From positions 744,001 to 808,000 of the forward strand of contig JASANH010001508.1 of the NCBI GenBank assembly GCA_030248295.1: DNA of 64,000 nucleotides. Reading direction: 5' to 3'. This DNA comes from Mesodorylaimus sp. YZB2_4. Taxonomy: Eukaryota; Nematoda; Enoplea; Dorylaimida; Dorylaimidae. Position numbers and translations under genes: made by a program. A model generated the notes under the pieces. That model was not told where the DNA came from, made no database searches, and worked only from the letters and a program-made list of their open reading frames with translations. This document shows positions 1-10,744 of the stretch, piece by piece (position 1 is the stretch's first letter; the number at the start of each line of letters is the position of its first letter).

Positions 1-850
1 CGGTAGAGAAGAACCCTAATCATTAGATGCGGGTTACACGCTGCCTCGGCCATTTTCTTGGACTCGGACTTTGACTTTTGACTTGACTGGCAAAGCAGCC
101 GTCCGTTGAGCTAAAAAATTACGGGATGAGCTGTTCGTCAATCAGGGATGGATGCCCCTGGATTCTGGTTTTCTCTCCGTTGTTTTTGCTTGCTTGCTTG
201 GTGGCATGCCAACCAGTTTTTCTTTCCACTCTCCATCAGAGCCCCCTGCGCAACTACAATCCATGTCGGCTAGATGTATCGCTATCCAGAATCGAGAAGG
301 AATCCAGTTTGTCCTCATCTGGTCGTTTGCCATCTCAACACCATGCACAGGACATGTCATTTCTTTTGGTGATATGGTAATGTTGTGACCTGGGGATGCA
401 CTCGGGCTAGTTTTCTTGGTAACCACATATATGGATCCCCTTATCAGCGAGCTTTTACTGGAACCGCTGACGCAGAATTATGCCAACCAAGAAAAGGACG
501 AACACGCCTGTACAAATCCCGGCTGGTTCACTTGGCATATATATATTACCAGAGCGCGACTTTTTCACAAGCCAGGCACTGGCCTGGCCTACCTGATAAG
601 CCTGGATGACCTATCGTAATACGTTTGGGTCCGTATCAGTGAAGGGAGAGGTTTTACATCATGCGACAAAAACCCAGAGTAGTCAACCAACTCTACCGAC
701 CATGACTGAAACATCACCCCGTCGGATAACGTTCCCAGCTGCTGGTTTCGAGCAGAGGATCGATTGCCAGTCGAACGTCTACTTCATTGACTGATACGTA
801 GAAAACAAGTTATACCTAGCTCGTTCCGTTAAAACCTGCAATCGTGTTAG
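1..850. other. No gene seen
   Basis: No reading frame here resembles a protein I recognise and no exon pair with matching phases was found. A short stretch near 699-742 resembles segments near 24058-24100 and 30155-30196 and may be a worn copy of the same interspersed repeat. The rest shows no structure I can name. Confidence 0.5.
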
Positions 851-1690
851 CTAGGAGTCCCATGAAGTGACTACATCACCTTTATCCTCGTAATCGGTTC
901 GGGCGAGCCATATACACCCCTGTGCTGACTGCACAACCATGTTTGCGATTAAGGTGACATGGTCGCAATTTTCAATTGCTACGCCAAAAATTTTATTTTC
1001 CTCACTGAGAATTATGGACGGGTCAATCTTGCGCAATAGGCCTTGCACCCGTTCCCAGAAGAGCTCTGCTCCAGGACATTGCACGAAAACATGGTACACA
1101 TCCTCATGTTTGAGCAGACCAAGTGATAGCATACAATACTTGCAATTTGCATCGACCTCTGAGAAGTGCGAAATCTTACTTCTGGTGTACAGTGCTTTGT
1201 AAAGCATAGAAAAGTGTGCACTGCATGTAAGTCCATCCACGTATTTTGTTTTATTTAATCCCCAGTGTGATTTAAAATCGATTTTCTCACTTCTCAGCTT
1301 TTCCTTCCAGTAGTCTTGCATTGCCTTCGTGGCCTTACCGACCTTTATCTCTATCATACATGTGTTCGTAGAACAGCTTTGTCTTAACATACTTTGTTGA
1401 GTACGTCTTTTCGCCCAAACTTATTCTGTCATCTTCAACCAAAGAGAAATTAAAAGCTATTACAGCCCTGCGTACATCCTCATAAAATTTTGGAGCTTGG
1501 ATATTTCCCAGGTCCCTCAGCTTGGCATGTCTGACCTTTCCAAAGAAATAATCGAAAGCTGAATGCCAAGCTGCCTCCTGTTTTGCCGATAATCTACGCA
1601 TTAGAAGCACCAGCCTGAAATACAATATCTTTGTATTTATATCCGGGCACGCAACTCCACCCTTTTCCATGTCGATGCCTGTATTTCTCT
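851..1690 (-). mobile_element. LINE retrotransposon 3' fragment, frameshifted
   Basis: Two minus-strand frames join into the C-terminal part of a non-LTR retrotransposon polyprotein. The upstream frame (about 1670 down to 1335) begins with the GGVACPDI motif that follows the palm/thumb of many LINE reverse transcriptases. The downstream frame (about 1370 down to 855) carries the zf-RVT-like signature: CKYC, then HEDVYHVFVQCP and LFWERV. The frames overlap between about 1335 and 1390 and differ by one register, so an indel breaks the protein. The catalytic reverse transcriptase core and any endonuclease are absent, so this is a dead 5'-truncated copy. Clade was not resolved. Confidence 0.75.
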
Positions 1691-2093
1691 TATGGGTACT
1701 ATCTGATCATGGTTGAGTAAGTACCTCTGCTCCGTCGGTGCCTGTGGACCCCGAATATTTCTTGGCGCACGTGACTCCAGGAGACATAAAAATTAAATGG
1801 CTCCGCATAGAAGGGGGCCTGTTTAGGGGATACTCGAAAAAATATGAGTGCAGCAGCTAGCCTCCACTGTGTACTTCACAGCCACAAGGCACATTGACCA
1901 CAACGAAATGTACCAAGACTCATCTGCTGCTCAGGTGCGTCGCTGCTGGCCTTACACTTTCTAACCGTACAGTTGCGGACTCGCTCTCTCTCATGCCCGA
2001 TGGCTTTGTTCGTTGTGTCAAGTACAGTTCGTCATCTTTGTCAGTCACTCGGGTACCCTGAGAACACACCAGCATTGACCAACAGCCAAGGAA
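1691..2093. other. Intergenic, nothing seen
   Basis: About 400 bases between the LINE fragment and the 3' end of the first MSP gene. No coding or repeat signal was recognised. It should contain the 3' UTR of the MSP gene. Confidence 0.4.
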
Positions 2094-2933
2094 TCACGAT
2101 CGGGTCACGGCTTCGCTCTCGGTGCCCTCGCTGCCGGATGCCTCGCTGCCAGATTCGGTCTCTGCCTCGCTCTCCTCGCTCTTCGCCTCGGGTTCTTCCT
2201 TCTCCGACTCTTCTTTCTTCTTCTTCGGCTCCTTCTTGCCACCATCGGCCGCTTTCTCCAACTTGCGCATTTGACGAACCGCGTCAGACGCCCCGGCGAC
2301 TTCCAGAAGTGCTCTGGTTTCTGAAAAAAAGGTTTCTATGGAAAAGGAGGTTGCGTAAAGGTGGCGGATGGAAGTTTCTATCGAATACGGTGTCCCAGCA
2401 GTTCCCACCCTTCCGAACCTAACCAGACACCAATGTGACTTACCATGGAGCTGGCTGCCACCATCACTGTGACTCGATCGGCATCGGTGAACGGCTTCTC
2501 GGAGGGCGTGGGCTTGAAGTTGATCTTGAACTTGTCGCTGCCTCCCGCCTTGACCACGCCGAACGCCTTGGTCGGTTTTACGCTGGCAGGACGGGTCGTC
2601 TTGAGCTTGTAGGTCAACGTGCGGGACCCCGAGTTCTCCACCGTCACCTCGACGCCTTGGCCCTCCGACACTTCTGCTGTTTGGTCCCCAACATGGGTTA
2701 GCTTAGGCTGGTATTAGGCTTAGGCTTGAGGCTTAGGCTGAAATATGACTTAGGCTTAGACTGATACTAGGCCTAGGCTTAGGCTTAGTCTGGTATAAAA
2801 GTTAAGCTTAGGCTAATATCAGGCTTCAGCCAGCCTTATACTAGCCTTTGCCTAGGCTAGCGCCTAGGCCTAGGTCAAGATCAGTCAAGGCCAACGTTTC
2901 CGGACTGATCTTGACTTCCTTGGCGACGCTCAT
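2094..2933 (-). CDS. MSP-domain protein 1, frame disrupted in last exon
   Basis: MSP-domain proteins form the motile sperm cytoskeleton or act as VAP-like adaptors in nematodes. Exon 1 starts at ATG 2933 and encodes MSVAKEVKISPETLAL. Exon 2 (about 2673-2444) encodes the core beta-sandwich, including SGSRTLTYKLKTTRP and PSEKPFTDADRVTV. Exon 3 (2320-2094) opens with KPEHFWKSPG and ends in an acidic/lysine-rich tail with stop at 2094-2096. The junction 2444|2320 is phase 0 and gives the KPEHFW frame. The tail matching the paralogue at 44.4 kb (KSEESEAET) is in another frame, and comparison of the two DNAs shows one missing base at about 2297-2302. The intron between exons 1 and 2 holds TTAGGC repeats and I found no clear donor for exon 1. 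It may be a pseudogene or contain a base error. Confidence 0.7.
2696..2875. repeat. Degenerate TTAGGC (nematode telomere-type) repeats
   Basis: The plus strand carries about seven perfect TTAGGC hexamers and many one-mismatch relatives (TTGAGGC, CTAGGC, TTAGAC) from about 2702 to 2875. TTAGGC is the telomere unit of nematodes. The block lies inside the first intron of the MSP gene, so it is interstitial and not a chromosome end. The 3' part shades into CCTAGG-rich sequence that abuts exon 1. Confidence 0.75.
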
Positions 2934-3710
2934 TCTCACCAATCGATGCGCGTAAACGACCACTCGAGCCAGACACGACTGCTCTCCAACAACGGCGCGT
3001 AGAGGAATGAGGCCTGAGGGTGGATGGGGCGCTCTTTAGTGATGCACGTTACACTGCTTTACATCCTCACCTCCTTTTCCGTAGCTTATGCAGTACGTAC
3101 TATACTTGCACCGTACAGTACGCGTTGCATCACGCTGGAAGTATAGTTCGATGCGACGCGGCGTTTTAGGCACCGTTTTACATTTTCAGTTGACCCAAAA
3201 GTGTCGCATCGCACTCTTATTTGACGCATCGCATCGAACTATTCAGTACTATCGGGCTTCAGTCTTACAACCTGCAATCATAGTTGCATCATCATGTATA
3301 ACAAAAGTGCGCGGATATAATTGCCATGGCCTGGTATCTGACTAAAAGGTTGCAGGCTGCAGTCCCAAATGACACCTCTGATCAGGCACATACATAGTCG
3401 TCTATTATGACGGGGTTGTGTGCTCGATTTTCGAGTGTCAATTGTCAATTGCACTTGTTTTTGGTTTAGTCCAGACGCAGCAGTCGCATTTTGTGTGACT
3501 TTTGTTTTTCCTTTAGTCAGGATTAGTTTCTGCTTTTTAATGTTTTCATTCTTGCCTACATCGCCGGCGCCATAAATCCTGGGCTCATTAGTCATAGCCT
3601 ATTCATGGTAGCACTATAGTTTTCTTGTAGCCAATGACCATTTAGCCACGCCCATGATGTCATGTCTATTCCACGTGTGCACAGTGCAATTCATACTGCA
3701 AGTTGCCTCC

Positions 3711-3815
3711 TGGGAGAATTACCAGAGGGGCGAGGATTTCCAGAGGGCGGAGAATAAAGTTCAATCGGGGTCTAGACAGGGGAGAATAACCAGAGGGGGA
3801 GGATTTCGAGGAAAT
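3711..3815. repeat. Imperfect direct repeat, two units
   Basis: The phrase GGGAGAAT(T/A)ACCAGAGGGG followed by a GAGGATTT block occurs twice, at about 3712-3740 and 3780-3809. A third related run (GAGGGCGGAGAATAA) sits between them. Too short to assign to a family. Confidence 0.5.
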
Positions 3816-4058
3816 ACGGTACATTCGCAGTTTCGATACTCGTCCAGCAAGGTCAGCTCAGGCTAAGTAAAATCAGTGTTGCTATCATTATCGATTTGAG
3901 CCGATGTTGCTGTTGCCTCTTCATCGCTATTGCTTCATGGCAGATATGATGGATCAGAGTGTACCTGCCATGCTTATGCGTATCATAATTATTAGCAGAA
4001 TCCCGATGCCTGAATGTCAGGATCAGGATTGAGTCCCAACCTATCCCTCGCAGCCTCG

Positions 4059-4140
4059 CTCATCGTATCATGACTGCTTGCCAGCTAATATGATTGGAAG
4101 TCCCGTAGAGAACTGAGCCGGCGCGGCCCAACCCGCAAAA
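4059..4140 (+). repeat. SINE-A 3'-end fragment
   Basis: The segment from ATGACTGCTTGCC to GGCCCAACCCGCAAAA matches the 3' end of the SINE-like copy at 26868-26940 (ATGACTGCTGGCC, then GGAAGTTCCGTGGGGAACT, then CCAGCCCAACCCACAAAAA). The tRNA-like head is absent, as expected for a truncated copy. Confidence 0.6.
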
Positions 4141-5426
4141 CTTTTACAAAATATGGGGAAAAGTTTGTGGGAAAAGTTTGTGGAGGCGTTTACAAAATAG
4201 AAATCCGCTCCATAAATCAAAAACGATTTGTCTTCGAAGGAGATGGCATCTTGTCGAGCTCGAGAAAGCATAAGACGAAACATTTCACAAAACTGCGTTT
4301 GGAAGGGGGAGAGGGTCTGGCTGAAGTGGTCGATTATTTTTGAGGGGGGTTCGCGATAAGTGGTCGGCATACGGTCAGGGGGGAGGGGGGGTCGAAAAAT
4401 CGAGATTTTGTGCGGTCGACCTTTATGGATGGCCCCAATCCAAGTATATAATCAAATAAGAGTGTTCGTGGGTGCAACTCGATGTTTCTTGTCCAATACT
4501 CTAGACTTCGATCTCTTTATACCCGTCACCGCCTAGCGTTACAGCACCAATGTGTGTCCGTCTACTTTCCTGAAGGCTGAATGCCCATGATGGTGTTAGT
4601 CTACCATTCCAGGCTCAGCTTTTTATTTCTCACCTTTAACTCCATTACACATGTTTCCGCACTCTTCCAACGTTTTGAAATTGTTGTCATTGCCTTGACA
4701 CCCAAGTAAACTTCATGCAGCGATTGCCATCGAATGCGTGACGAGGCAGAGATGCTAAGCAGGGGCCTTTCACGATGGCTTTCAGACATCGTATCTCATC
4801 TGCAGGTGCACCAATGACTGGCCACGAGGTCAGTAACAGCTACAGTAAAAGGCGCAGGGGGCAGGCGGGCGCCTTTTTCCAATGAAGGCACCCGCCGTAT
4901 TTCCACGGTGCGATATAATTTTGACTCTAAACGACGGAAAAAATGCAATGGCTTTTGGAAATTTAAAATTCAATCGGCGCACAGTGCATAGAGTGTGTCT
5001 TGTGCCCTGGTTCATGTTCATGCTTTACCCTGGTTCATCGTGAGTAGGTAATGGTCGCGCGTCTTGCTAGAGCACTACATCCAGCAAACATATGTAGGCA
5101 AGACTTTGACGAAGGCCAAGGCTCACTTGGTTCAATTCACAAAGGACTACTGTATCTAATCGTACCGGGTGTACCACGTCCTAGCAACTCGACGACAGCC
5201 GGTGCCATCTAGTGTGAATGGCATTGACAGAGAAATTGAACCAACAACCGCGCGCGACATCATCCCGACAGCCAGCGTGCGCAAAAGGACCACATTTTTT
5301 GCTTCACTTAATTTTACGTCAGTATCAAAGACACCGCAAAATCGAACCAAGCATACGAGATAGCTAGTGGTAATGGCACGAAATTTCACGCACGAGCAGC
5401 CTCGATCACATCAGTTGGCCCCTTCG

Positions 5427-5995
5427 TCATTTGATGGGTTTCCGGCGCGACCTGCGCGACCGCCGCCTAGCGGACTGCTTCGACGTTTTCGAAGAGGACA
5501 CGTTAGACTGGAACGAGTCGCTGGGGCTGTTGTACAAACGAAGGATTTGCCTCTTCTCTTTCTCTTGCCACACTTGTTCCGGCTTCTGCGTGAGAAAGGA
5601 GTAAGGGAATATGCATGTATGTGGGAACTCCTCGGGGGACGATGAAGTTCTCATTCACTTACCGAGTTGGCATCGGCCACCGCTTTCATGACCACAGTGA
5701 CGCGGTCTCGTTTGCTAAACGGTTTTTCATCAGGCCTCGGCTTGAAGACGACTTTGATGTAGGTGCTACCGTACGGGTCTACCATTCCGTACGTGCGATT
5801 GGGCATGACGCTGTAGAAACGAGTCGTCTTGACCTTGTACGATATGCGACGATCGCTGCGATTCACGACGCGAATCTTAGCACGTTCGTTGGTCTTCAGC
5901 ATCAGGCGATCCGACGGTTCCATCGAAACCATGTCCATCCAGTTGCTCGATATCGAGCGCCGAGACGATTCAGATTTCGAAAAGTCGTTCGGCAT
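5427..5995 (-). CDS. MSP-domain protein 3
   Basis: Two-exon gene encoding 163 residues. Exon 1 runs 5995-5663 (111 codons, donor GTAAGT) and exon 2 runs 5585-5427 (acceptor CACGCAG). The junction is phase 0. The MSP fold is recognisable at residues about 20-125: NRSDRRISYKVKTTR, PNRTYGMVDPYG and RPDEKPFSKRDRVTVV, followed by KPEQVWQEKEKRQI after the intron. The C-terminus is an arginine/serine-rich basic tail. It is more divergent than the copies at 2.1 and 44.4 kb, and its tail is basic where theirs are acidic. The intron sits at the same place in the domain as in the other two genes, so the three share ancestry. An ATG further upstream in frame exists, but the one at 5995 gives a normal N-terminus. 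Role in sperm is inferred from the family. Confidence 0.85.
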
Positions 5996-6723
5996 TTTCC
6001 TTTGATGCGCACGGTTCAGAGAAGATACGAGGCGCAAAAGAAAACACACCCGTACGAGACGCGGCTAGCAAGTACGACTGAAATCATGCTGTCACACGAT
6101 CAACTTTACACCGCACTGCGAGATCGCTTGATCGACCCCTCTATAGGATCACATTCGAGACGTGCAAATAAAATTCGATGAGCTGTCTGCATCCTACTCC
6201 ATTTTTTTATTCAGATTTTATTAATATTTGCAAACCTCATCGACTCAAAAAACCGAAAGAGCAAAAGCCATAAGCCAATATTCGACAGCCCTGCATCAAT
6301 TCTCCACCCGACTCACTAATCTCATCAGCTAGTACAAAAACTCGTCCACATCACATACAGCATATCACATTGCACAATCACTGTTTTTCCTGCCCCAACA
6401 TTGAACAGAGAAAAAACCAAAAAACTTTTAAAAAAACTTTAGAGATGACAACTTCTCAAAACGTTCTTGGAACATGCTTGTTTTCAGTATATACTATCTG
6501 ATTTTTATTTGCAAGATCTGAATACTCGTTCGTCGGAGATGCTGTTACTGCGATGTCGCAGGGAATAATAAAGCGCACATCACTTCTGTTGTCCTGATCG
6601 CCTCATTGTGACCTAGCAGCTACGAGTAGATCGAATTGGTGATCAGACACACATGGTGAGGTAGTACAGCAGAATAACACCGTTAACTCACAAGCATTTC
6701 ACACGAGAGCAAGCGCACGGGCA
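5996..6723. other. Intergenic between MSP 3 and the kinase
   Basis: A/T-rich, about 730 bases. It must hold the 3' UTR of the kinase gene and the 5' flank of the MSP gene, both minus strand. Several TTTATT words (AATAAA on the minus strand), for example near 6211, could be polyadenylation signals, but none can be chosen with confidence. No further exon seen. Confidence 0.45.
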
Positions 6724-8329
6724 TCACACCAGGGCCGCCAACTCATCTTGCAGCGTCGAGCACACGTAGTACATAGGCGGGCGCATGGCCACGTTTGTGA
6801 ACATGCATTCTCCCATCAGACGTTCGACCCCGGGAGGCATCTGCATCGATGGACTGGCCTTCAATCGATTTCCCTCCTTCAGGTGCTGGATGACGGCGGG
6901 CTTATCGAGGGTTTCCTGATCGCAGTACGGCTTGGCCCCGTTGGCAAACACCTACAGTGAGGGTGCGTGGATGAGATTGGACAAGGACGTATGGGGGGAG
7001 TGCTTACTTCCCATATGATCACTCCCATGGACCAAACATCCGACTTGAGAAACCAAACATTGTTGACCAACGATTCGAAGGCCGTCCACACGACAGGGAT
7101 CTTCTCATCCTCAGGCCCCTTGAAGCTTCCAGTGTGATCTAGTTTTCGGGCCAGGCCAAAGTCTGTGATTTTGACGATGCCGATCTCGCCGCTCTCCAAC
7201 CGGTCGAACAAGATATTTCGGCATGCAACGTCGCGGTGAATGTAGCCTGCAGAAGAACCAAGTCTAAACGCGGAGCAAAATCGAGCAGGCCTCCCGTTTA
7301 CCTGAGCGATTGATGTAGCACAACCCGCGTGCGACCTCCAGCAAGATCTTGACCTTGATCTTCGGAGACGTGCTAGTCTGACGCAGCCTTTTCTCCAAAC
7401 TTCCACCTGAAAAAATCGAAAAAGTGACACTCGGTTTTTGACGTACTGATGACAAACTTACCACTCAGGAACTCCATGATTGCGTATGGCAACTCGCGAT
7501 CAATGGTCACACCGAAAGCTCGAACCAAGTTCGGATGACCATTCAGCTCTCGCATGGTTCGAGCTTCGCGAAGCATTTCGTTTCGGGCGTTCTCCAGCAC
7601 GTTACCTCCTTCGGCCGTCGGTGAGATATTCTCCAATGTTTTCACTGCACATTGCACTGGAATCCCATCCGTTCGAGTCCAGGTACCTTGATAGACGCAC
7701 CCGAAAGCCCCCTGCAATAAATCGTAAAAACAAGGTTGATCCCATTCCAGGAATACTCGGCTTCTGACTTGGCCCAACGGTTTTCCCAGATCGATGTCCC
7801 TTTCAAGCAGCTCCCACACTTGTCGCGCTCTCGCCTTGATCAGCTTGGCACCACTCCTGACCGTTACAGGCTGTCCAGACGTGTTGTGGTGGTGAACCAG
7901 ATTTTGAATCAACGCGAACGATTTGCTTTCGAAGCAGCATTGCTGAAGTCGGTCGTGAGCAACACGGGCAAAAGCATGAGAGAAATCCATGACTTACCTG
8001 GCTGACCCAGTGAACAGGAAAATGCATGATCCTGCCGTTCCATCGAACCGAAACTGTGAATCCCTCGACGTCGTTTCGGGTGCCTTTGCGCAGGATAAAA
8101 TCACCGTCCTCTCGAATCATGGCCTCGACGTCAGTGCGGTGCAAGCGATAGTGAAAGTAAGCCAAACTTTCCGCATTCTTCGTCACCTTCTCCAATTGCT
8201 GCGAGAGAAAAGAATTTTGATCGCGTAAACGTGTGCCTGATTTTCCCAATTTTATTTTACCTTTTCAGTCAATGTATGAATGCCAGTGAGACCAGTGTTT
8301 GTGGCTGGTTGCTGCCAATCTTCGTCCAT
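6724..8329 (-). CDS. SH2 + tyrosine kinase, Fer/SPE-8-like
   Basis: Seven exons: 8329-8261, 8198-7998, 7942-7769, 7711-7462, 7406-7302, 7246-7008, 6951-6724; 421 residues with all phases consistent. The SH2 domain spans about residues 37-125 (YFHYRLHRTDVEAM, DGDFILRK, GFTVSVRWNG). The kinase domain spans about 140-415: glycine loop LGQGAFGCVYQG, lysine 172 in CAVKTL, catalytic loop HRDVACRN (Asp 272) and DFG at 295-297. The size and lack of an F-BAR region match the short Fer-like kinases expanded in nematodes, several of which (such as SPE-8) act in spermiogenesis. Oddities are VWTAFES where tyrosine kinases have W-T-A-P-E, and no tyrosine in the activation loop (298-318). The start is the ATG at 8329, just after a CATTTCAG that could be a trans-splice or UTR acceptor. 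Confidence 0.9.
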
Positions 8330-9674
8330 CTCCCTGAAATGCATAAAGATTGCACATTCCTTCCTCGGGTATGCCTGACTTCATACCAGCCAGTTGACAC
8401 AGGTACTCCCGACCAGTACACAGACCACCAAACCGATTCCTGGGACCGCTGTAGAGAAAAAGAAGCAACCAGTGGCACCAAACCTATGGGGCAAAGTGTA
8501 AAGTGTAAAGTACTTTTACAGCGTAAAACCACTGAGGCATAAAAATACCGCGGGAAAATTTGAATTCGTTAGGTGCTTGATTCCTTTTCTTGTGCTGCTG
8601 CGAAAAGTAGTCGGTAATCAGAATACTTTGTGTCATATTACTGTACCTATCAAAAAGAGTAGAGTCCTCCGCTCTCCGTTACATGCGTGCCCACGTTTTG
8701 CAACTGACTCAATTTGGGTGTTTTATCGCACTAAAAATTATGTCAGTTAGATTCACAAGAACTATGAGCTCCGTTCACCATTGAAGGCCGGGCAGGTTTT
8801 TAAATCTTCCCTGCCATTCGCGCTTGCTCTTTGATTTCGGGGCTTACAGGAAACTGGTGCTCATTTTAACTTGGCATTTTTCTTAGGTTTTTGGTTGGCC
8901 CGTTTACAAACACGGTGAAATCATAATTGCCCTCTCCGCGGTGCTGTCAGACCAAGTCTTCAAAGTGATATTTTTAGAAACGGATAACTAGACTCGGAAG
9001 TCAAAAAAGGCGTGGCCAATCTGCGCGAGATCCTCATATTCGAATTGGAGCCGTGGGGAAAAAGAACAAGCCTTCGCTGAACGACTGACCGCAATTATAC
9101 TTTGAAGTCGAACAAACGCCCGACAGAGCGAGCGCATTCAGTTTAGATGCAGAGGCAAAGAGCGAATGCAGTCCTTCGCTCAGGTCCTCTCATTCAAACA
9201 CCAGTTCGACGATGTGGCTACCAAGTACCACGAAAGAAGGAAGAACATGGCTTGACTTGAACCCCTGCCCTTGAGGGTGCTTTGAGACTAGATGGACAGC
9301 GAGGACCGGCACAACTGAGGGCCACTGGGCGAGGCTCTGGTGCCAACTAAGGGGCCATCAGGTCAATTTTTCTCGATCATTGTAGCGCCAAGGTGGAGAA
9401 TACACACTTTTACCCATCACCAAGAGTCTGAAGGCATTCGAGTTATTAGGAGAGACTGCTACACAACGATCTCGATTCATGCAGATCTATGCCGAGTGCC
9501 CAGTGCCTTCTGGTTTTGTGACTGTACTTGGCCTCGGGTGCTGATGATCCTTGCTTGCTCACAATTAAAGTAGGGCGAGCACCTCAAAACGGCACATCAC
9601 GCTCAATGAAACAAGTATATTTACATTCAGTCACATCATGTCATAGCAAATCAGTGGGGGTCAAGTCACTTAAA
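8330..9674. other. Intergenic, nothing seen
   Basis: About 1.3 kb between the 5' end of the kinase gene and the 3' end of the BAR-domain gene. No coding, tRNA-like or inverted-repeat structure was recognised. Confidence 0.45.
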
Positions 9675-10497
9675 TCAAGGTTCCCATCGCTTCTTGTATT
9701 CTGGGGGTTTTAGGGAGTCAATCAACTTGATGGACTGGCTGCAGAAATCGACCTCGCTCCGAGCCACGTCGTCGATGGCCTTGGCCAGTGCCAGTTGGTG
9801 CTTGGGCAGCTCTTTGAGTTGGCTCCCGAACGCGTTGGCTTTGTCGACGAGTTCCGCCTGCGCCACTTTCAGTTTGGCCACATTTTCGGGCGTCTCGCTC
9901 TTGCCAGCCTTGGCCCTCACGCTGTCGTACTTGTCGCGGCTCTTGACCATTTCGGCGTGCAGCTTCTTGATGGTCGGATAGATCTCCTCCAGGAACTTCT
10001 TGATAGGATTCACTCTGAAATCGATTCATATACAGTAAGGTTGAAGCGACTCTTGCAGACCTGGCTTACCCGAACAGGACGACCCGGCGCAAATAGGTGT
10101 CGTGCAGACGCTCGATCTCCTCCTCAATGGTGGCCAACTCCATCGCGTACTCGCCCAAGGGTTTCATGTTGTCAAAGCAGGTCGTCGAGTCGCGAAGGGC
10201 CATGACGAACTGAAGCCGCTCGCTGGCGCAATTCACATCCGATGGCACCAGACGCGCTGCTCGGAACTGCGGGTTCGGCTGGGCGCAGCATCGGAGTCGT
10301 TCGACCAACCTCGTAGCGTGTTTGTGCACCGTGTCCAGACGAATCATTTGTTCGAGGCAGCTGGGCGAAAACGGAGTAACTTTTTCCGAATCTTGCCACA
10401 AAATCAGTTGATTCGCGAGAGTAGAACCGCCTCCGCTGGAGCTGCCCGTCGGAGTGCTGGATAATGTGCCGCCTGGAAACCCTGGTGGGTAACTCAT
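9675..10497 (-). CDS. BAR-domain protein
   Basis: Two exons, 10497-10070 and 10014-9675 (phase 2 junction), giving 255 residues. After a glycine/serine-rich N-terminus of about 45 residues the protein is almost wholly alpha-helical with heptad-like spacing. It includes EYAMELATIEEEIERLHDTY, NPIKKFLEEIYPTIKKLHAE and LKELPKHQLALAKAIDD. That arrangement is typical of BAR domains, which dimerise into curved membrane-binding rods. The TIEEEIERLHDTYLRRV region looks closest to the BIN/amphiphysin-like branch, but I cannot place it in a subfamily and no SH3 domain is present. The ATG at 10497 is preferred: the frame stays open further upstream, but there it runs antisense through a SINE. Function in endocytosis or membrane shaping is inferred from the fold only. 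Confidence 0.75.
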
Positions 10498-10744
10498 GAC
10501 GAGAGGGCGTCGACCGACTGGCACCGATTCCAAAATTGAAAATGATCGAAAAGCCAAGTGCACGATCGATGATGACTGCTGGCACGTGTACTTTACATTA
10601 TTATATGTGCAGTATATGCGGGCACAGGCGCAACAGTCCAAGAAACAGACGGGTGCGCATTCTTCTCCTTTAATGTACTCTCCTTTTGGGGTCCTTCCAA
10701 CAAAACAAGCAGTTGCTCTAGTCGTCAAGGACATCTGTTCAGCG

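Larger units (their letters stand above)
2934..5426. other. Intergenic with scattered repeat fragments
   Basis: No gene recognised. It contains a pair of imperfect direct repeats near 3711-3815 and the 3' end of a SINE at 4059-4140. A G-rich stretch lies at 4377-4392. A minus-strand frame of 77 codons at 5156-5389 has no family resemblance and is treated as chance. Confidence 0.45.

Noticed and set aside
2696-2875. A true chromosome end
   Set aside because: Units are degenerate and genes continue on both sides, so the tract is interstitial.
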